Source of the DNA: Flavobacteriaceae bacterium
Lineage (GTDB): Bacteria; Bacteroidota; Bacteroidia; Flavobacteriales; Flavobacteriaceae
NCBI GenBank assembly: GCA_030613745.1
Contig: JAUWLK010000112.1
Coordinates: 1-8,407, forward strand
Reading direction: 5' to 3'
Length of the DNA: 8,407 nt
This document shows, in pieces, positions 5,626 through 8,407 of the stretch (position 1 is the first letter of the stretch; the number at the start of each line of letters is the position of its first letter). Below the pieces are notes generated by a model. It was not told the DNA's origin. It worked only from the letters and a program-made list of their open reading frames with translations, and made no database searches. Both the position numbers and the translations under genes were made by a program.

Positions 5626-6747
5626 TTAATTATTAAGATTTATTTCTTTTTTTACTGCATTAAATTCTTCAGGAGTATTTATATTTCTAATAAATTCATT
5701 ATCAACTTCAATAAGTTCAACTTCTGAATTAATCAAAACTTTACGTGGACAAGAAATTCCTTGTGTTAAATAATTCAACAAAATTGGATATGCTTTTGGT
5801 TCCCAGATAGTAATTAAAGGTTCAGGAAATTCTTTGCCTTTACCTTTTATTGCAGTCGCAATTTTTGAAGGATTTCTATTTTTTAAAAGTAATTCAATTA
5901 TTTTTTCATCTACAAAAGGTAAATCAGTTGCAATAACTAACCATGCTGTGTTTGGATTGTTTTGAAACGCTGAACAAATTGCACCAAACGGGCCTAAGCC
6001 TAAAAAAACATCATCAATGGTATTTAAGTCTTTAATATTTTGTTCTTTTCTGACAGATAAAAAAGTTTTAATATTTAATTTTTCAAGTAATTCAATGGCA
6101 TAATTTCTTTGCGATTTCCCGTAAAATTCTAATAAACCTTTATCAGTACCCATTCTGACACTTTTACCACCGGCAAGAACCAAGCCTTGAATAGGAGGAG
6201 TTTTTTGTAGAATTAAATTTTCAATATGTTTTGAAATTTTATCAATATCGGATATAGAATAAATTTTCAGATTTTGAATATTTGGATATTTTTCAATTAA
6301 AAAATCAAAAAGAATTGAATTATCATTTGATTTTATTAGGAATTGAATATTATCTAGTTGATCTATTCGTTTTAAAACAGAAGATTCTTTATCATTATCT
6401 AAAATCAATATTTGTTGTTCGCCACGATAATGATTTCCATTGATAAAAAGCATATCATATCTGTTAAATAGAATCTTGTCGTTATACCTATCCATTTTTG
6501 TAGCAGAGGTTTTTACAAGATTTCCAGAAGAATGAAAAGTAAAATTATCGATAATTGGTGGCGAAATTTCTTTATTATGTGAAGCGTCTAAATATGCAAA
6601 TTTTACTTCTTTTTGATTGTTTTTTACGATATTTTGGATTAAATCATTGATTATTGAACATTTTGCACCTAAAAAGGCAATTTCATTCGGAGCAAAACAC
6701 CCACTGTTTCTTTTAGTAAGTTTGGTATGTTTTCTGTGTTTACCCAT
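5626..6747 (-). CDS. mobA: MobA-type molybdenum cofactor nucleotidyltransferase with an N-terminal degenerate MobB-like domain
   Basis: The C-terminal half (about 186-373) is a MobA-like nucleotidyltransferase that should link GMP to Mo-molybdopterin. It has LAGGKSVRMGTDKG (191-204), the GLGPFGAI loop (250-257), ATDLPF (273-278) with metal-binding Asp275, FPEPLITIWEP (307-317), and the closing NINTPEEF motif (355-362). The first 185 residues are extra compared with E. coli MobA. They begin GKHRKHTKLT and contain NEIAFLGAKCSIINDLIQNI (21-40), where MobB would have its P-loop, a central DASH (54-57), and MLFINGNHYRGEQQILILD (99-117), placed like the 'VEGF/GYKH' strand of MobB. The GKT/S of the P-loop is absent, so this domain is probably a MobB-derived, non-hydrolysing partner; that assignment is inference. 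The ATG at 6747 is 13 nt after the moaC stop codon, and the stop codon abuts the moeB ATG. Confidence 0.85.
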   Translation of the reverse strand: MGKHRKHTKLTKRNSGCFAPNEIAFLGAKCSIINDLIQNIVKNNQKEVKFAYLDASHNKEISPPIIDNFTFHSSGNLVKTSATKMDRYNDKILFNRYDMLFINGNHYRGEQQILILDNDKESSVLKRIDQLDNIQFLIKSNDNSILFDFLIEKYPNIQNLKIYSISDIDKISKHIENLILQKTPPIQGLVLAGGKSVRMGTDKGLLEFYGKSQRNYAIELLEKLNIKTFLSVRKEQNIKDLNTIDDVFLGLGPFGAICSAFQNNPNTAWLVIATDLPFVDEKIIELLLKNRNPSKIATAIKGKGKEFPEPLITIWEPKAYPILLNYLTQGISCPRKVLINSEVELIEVDNEFIRNINTPEEFNAVKKEINLNN

Positions 6748-6760
6748 AAATTTTCGGAAA

Positions 6761-7195
6761 TTATTTATTATGAATATCAGATTTACCTCCGGTTTTTTCT
6801 AGGAGTTTAATTTCTTTTATTATCATTTTTTGAGTAATAGCTTTACACATATCATAAACAGTTAGTGCAGCAATACTAGTGCCTGTTAAAGCTTCCATTT
6901 CAACTCCTGTTTTCCCGTCAATTTCAACTTGGCATATTATTTCAATATTTTCATTATCAATAATTTCAATATTAATATCTACTCCATTGATAATTAACGG
7001 GTGACACATTGGAATTAATTCAGAGGTTTTTTTAACTGCTTGAATTCCGGCAATAATGGCTGTTTGAAAAACAGGTCCTTTTTTAGTAGTTAATTCATCT
7101 TTCTCAAAACGTGAAATAATTTCTAATCCTAAAAACATTTCCGCTTTAGCGATTGCAGTTCTTTTGGTAACTTTTTTATTACCAACGTTAACCAT
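6761..7195 (-). CDS. moaC: Cyclic pyranopterin monophosphate synthase accessory protein MoaC
   Basis: MoaC converts the 3',8-cyclo-GTP made by MoaA into cyclic pyranopterin phosphate, the first stable intermediate of Moco synthesis. From the first available ATG the protein has 144 residues, somewhat short. Conserved blocks are KGPVFQTAIIAGIQAVKKT (39-57), the active-site LIPMCHPL (60-67), GKTGVEMEALTGTSIAALTVYDMCKA (93-118) and the lysine-bearing end LLEKTGGKSD (131-140). The family's N-terminus normally continues upstream of the MVNV/MVDV motif, and matching codons (KFTHIGDKNQPK) are present in frame before this ATG, without an ATG, GTG or TTG to start them. The true start may therefore lie upstream, at 7240. 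The gene lies between the GIY-YIG unit and mobA in the minus-strand run. No promoter is visible just upstream, so it is probably read through from moeA. Confidence 0.93.
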   Translation of the reverse strand: MVNVGNKKVTKRTAIAKAEMFLGLEIISRFEKDELTTKKGPVFQTAIIAGIQAVKKTSELIPMCHPLIINGVDINIEIIDNENIEIICQVEIDGKTGVEMEALTGTSIAALTVYDMCKAITQKMIIKEIKLLEKTGGKSDIHNK

Positions 7196-7240
7196 TTTTG
7201 GTTGGTTTTTATCACCAATATGTGTGAATTTTGTCGAAAT
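7196..7240 (-). other. In-frame upstream extension of moaC without a canonical start codon
   Basis: Reading moaC upstream from its first ATG gives ISTKFTHIGDKNQPK, which looks like the normal MoaC N-terminus (compare E. coli MSQLTHINAAGEAHMVDVS). Where an initiating Met would be expected stands ATT (7240-7238). The frame continues open to a TAA at 7279-7277 with no ATG, GTG or TTG. Either ATT initiates, an ATG has mutated to ATT, or the base call is wrong. Confidence 0.6.
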
Positions 7241-7290
7241 TTTAAGTTTTATGTTATTAGTTTTTAGTAAAAAAATTTATTTAGTTTCCT

Positions 7291-7316
7291 TGTCATTCCT
7301 GCGTAGGCAGGAATCT
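7291..7316. repeat. REP-like palindromic repeat, left copy
   Basis: The copy contains ATTCCTGC (7295-7302) and GCAGGAAT (7307-7314) around a GTAG loop, flanked by TGTC and CT. It is the exact reverse complement of 7639-7664. The layout recalls short dispersed hairpin repeats such as the neisserial dRS3 class (ATTCCC-N-GGGAAT); this is a resemblance only. It overlaps the last base of the nuclease stop codon and could act as a 3' hairpin for that gene. Confidence 0.9.
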
Positions 7317-7621
7317 TACTCTTCAAACCAATTATTTGATAAATCATTCCAATTAGGAATTTTTTCAATAATTAACTTTATTTTCCATTCTCTTTTCCAT
7401 TTTTTCATATTCTTTTCTCTTTTTATAGCCTCATTTATAGATTGAAAAATTTCAAAATAAATTAATTTATTCAGATTGTATCTTGAAGAAAATCCTTTAA
7501 TCAATTTATTTTTATGCTCAAAAATTCTTCTTTCCAAATTATTTGTTACACCAATGTACAAAACTCCATCTTTTTTATTTGTGATAATATATAAATAATA
7601 TTGATGAATGGTTTTATACAT
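7316..7621 (-). CDS. Small single-domain GIY-YIG nuclease
   Basis: This is a 101-residue stand-alone GIY-YIG endonuclease domain of the COG2827/YhbQ-like type, which cuts DNA with a Tyr/Arg/Glu active site. The first strand reads YYLYIITN (8-15) in place of 'GIY', followed by VLYIGVTNNLERRIFEHKN (20-38) with Tyr22-Ile23-Gly24, the catalytic Arg31 and His36. Then come LIYFE (53-57), EAIKREKNMKKWKREWK (64-80) with the metal-binding Glu candidate (E64 or E69), and the typical ending NPxW-like IPNWNDL (88-94). All key residues appear present. The ATG at 7621 is 17 nt inside the right repeat, and the stop codon touches the left repeat. It has no apparent link to Moco synthesis. It may act on the flanking repeats, but that is inference. 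No own promoter is seen; transcription probably comes from moeA. Confidence 0.88.
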   Translation of the reverse strand: MYKTIHQYYLYIITNKKDGVLYIGVTNNLERRIFEHKNKLIKGFSSRYNLNKLIYFEIFQSINEAIKREKNMKKWKREWKIKLIIEKIPNWNDLSNNWFEE

Positions 7622-7638
7622 TTTGTTCTATAATTATG

Positions 7639-7664
7639 AGATTCCTGCCTACGCAGGAATGACA
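7639..7664. repeat. REP-like palindromic repeat, right copy
   Basis: This is an exact reverse-complement copy of 7291-7316, with arms ATTCCTGC (7641-7648) and GCAGGAAT (7653-7660) around CTAC. It lies 11 nt downstream of the moeA stop codon and 17 nt upstream of the nuclease ATG, so in the transcript it could act as a 3' hairpin of moeA. The identity ends at both borders (7638 and 7665 do not match the left copy). Confidence 0.9.
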
Positions 7665-7675
7665 TCCGCTTAAAG

Positions 7676-8407
7676 CTAAAAACTACGATACTTTATCAAA
7701 GGAAAAACTTCTCCTTTGCTAAACAATTGTTTTCCGGTTGGTAATTCTATAAATGCATCATTATCAACTAAATTAGCTAAATCACCTGATCCGTGGCCAG
7801 CAATTGGATTGGCATAAATTGTTCCTTTTTTATTTTCTAATTTAACTTGTAAAAAATAGGTTAAATCTGGTTTAAAAGAAAAATCTTTTGCCAATACAGC
7901 AAAGCTTTTATTTTTATAATTAATGCCTACAGATTTTTGATACCAAGGGTAAAAATATTTCATACAACTTACAAAGGTAGATACAGGGTTTCCAGGAAAA
8001 GCAAATACAATTGTATTTCTAGATTTATTTTCATTCTGCTCATTCATACTTAAAGGCACAGTATGCCCAAACCAAAAAGGTTTACCAGGTCGTTGTCTTA
8101 CTTTATGGAGTAGTTTTTCAACACCAAGTTCTTCAAAAATTTCTGGCAAAAAGTCAAACTTACCTTTGCTTACTGCTCCGCTAAAAAGTAATACATCATA
8201 GTTATTTATAATATCAGCAATTTTTTGCTTTAGCAGAGGTTTGTCATCGGTTATATGAATGGTATCAGGTTTAATTTTTAATTTTTCTAAAAGAGAAACC
8301 AAAGTGTGCACATTACTTCGTCTTATTTGAAAATCTTTAGGAATTTGATCAACTTCCACCAACTCATCACCAGTTGAAATAATCATGACCATAGGCAATT
8401 TTGCAAC
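7676..8407 (-). CDS. moeA: Molybdopterin molybdenumtransferase MoeA, C-terminal 243 residues (start beyond the window)
   Basis: MoeA inserts molybdate into adenylylated molybdopterin. The frame is open to the right edge, so only about the last 60% of a protein of roughly 400 residues is present. The visible part opens with the MoaB/Mog-like substrate-binding domain: ISTGDELV (10-17), FSGAVSKGKFDF (75-86), RPGKPFWFG (106-114) and FAFPGNPVST (135-144). The C-terminal beta-barrel domain IV follows from about residue 165 and ends in IKYRSF. The usual 'SGGVS' is SGAVS here, a mild change. An in-frame TTG at 8398 and the ATG codons at 8392 and 8386 are internal and not starts, because the STGDE motif normally lies well inside MoeA. 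It is the first visible gene of the minus-strand run. The inverted-repeat nuclease unit begins 11 nt after its stop codon. Confidence 0.93.
   Translation of the reverse strand, partial: VAKLPMVMIISTGDELVEVDQIPKDFQIRRSNVHTLVSLLEKLKIKPDTIHITDDKPLLKQKIADIINNYDVLLFSGAVSKGKFDFLPEIFEELGVEKLLHKVRQRPGKPFWFGHTVPLSMNEQNENKSRNTIVFAFPGNPVSTFVSCMKYFYPWYQKSVGINYKNKSFAVLAKDFSFKPDLTYFLQVKLENKKGTIYANPIAGHGSGDLANLVDNDAFIELPTGKQLFSKGEVFPLIKYRSF

Larger units (their letters stand above)
7291..7664 (-). mobile_element. Candidate mini-element: GIY-YIG nuclease gene between perfect 26-bp inverted repeats
   Basis: Identical 26-bp inverted repeats (7291-7316 and 7639-7664) bound a 322-bp interior almost filled by one nuclease gene, giving a 374-bp unit. 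It sits in the moeA-moaC gap in the same orientation as the operon, 11 nt after the moeA stop codon. The left repeat touches the nuclease stop codon. No target-site duplication is visible in the flanks. Each repeat is itself a REP-like hairpin, so an alternative is two independent dispersed repeats that happen to flank the gene. That the unit is mobile is inference. Confidence 0.5.

Noticed and set aside
7164..7445. Plus-strand open frame crossing the left inverted repeat
   Set aside because: It is antisense to both moaC and the GIY-YIG gene and reads through the repeat as low-complexity Phe/Ser/Leu-rich sequence.
7291..7664. CRISPR-like pair of repeats
   Set aside because: There are only two copies, they are inverted rather than direct, and the interval is a coding gene rather than a spacer.
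7282..7674. Target-site duplication flanking the inverted-repeat unit
   Set aside because: The bases just outside the two repeats (ending TTTCCT on the left, starting TCCGCT on the right) share no convincing direct repeat.

Overview
The window looks like a low-GC member of the Bacteroidetes, probably a flavobacterium. Three things point that way: AT-rich DNA with few Shine-Dalgarno sequences, a good Bacteroidetes-type promoter (TTTG, 20 nt, TAnnTTTG) before moaD, and protein families typical of that group (a MobA with an extra N-terminal domain, a membrane-bound MutS-like ATPase, a MoeB with a degenerate rhodanese tail). No rRNA, tRNA or CRISPR array was seen.

Layout. Positions 1-989 (minus) hold the first 329 codons of an NrfC/PsrB/DmsB-type protein with four [4Fe-4S] cluster motifs, the electron-transfer part of a molybdopterin oxidoreductase. 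It runs off the left edge. Its last 150 bases are abruptly GC-rich and may be a chimeric join. Positions 990-1241 are a divergent control region with a putative promoter in each direction and a GTAAC-AAAA-GTTAC dyad of FNR-box size. Positions 1242-2710 (plus) carry moaD, moaE and a secreted alpha/beta-hydrolase. A long minus-strand run fills the rest, in transcription order: moeA (5' end off the right edge), a GIY-YIG nuclease gene between perfect 26-bp inverted repeats, moaC, a MobA fusion, moeB, and a membrane MutS-like gene. The last of these meets the hydrolase gene tail to tail with a 4-bp overlap.

Function. This is a molybdenum-cofactor (Moco) locus. MoaC works with MoaA (not in the window) to make cyclic pyranopterin phosphate. 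MoaD and MoaE form molybdopterin synthase, MoeB activates the MoaD C-terminal Gly-Gly, MoeA inserts molybdate, and the MobA-type domain attaches a nucleotide to give the bis-MGD form used by DMSO-reductase-family enzymes. The divergent Fe-S subunit belongs to such an enzyme, so cofactor supply and a cofactor user sit back to back, perhaps under one regulator. moaA and mog/moaB are not visible.

Most notable points: the compact 374-bp repeat-nuclease-repeat unit inserted between moeA and moaC; a moaC reading frame whose conserved N-terminus lies upstream of its first ATG with no canonical start codon; a MobA fused to what looks like a MobB domain without its P-loop; and the composition break at the left edge.
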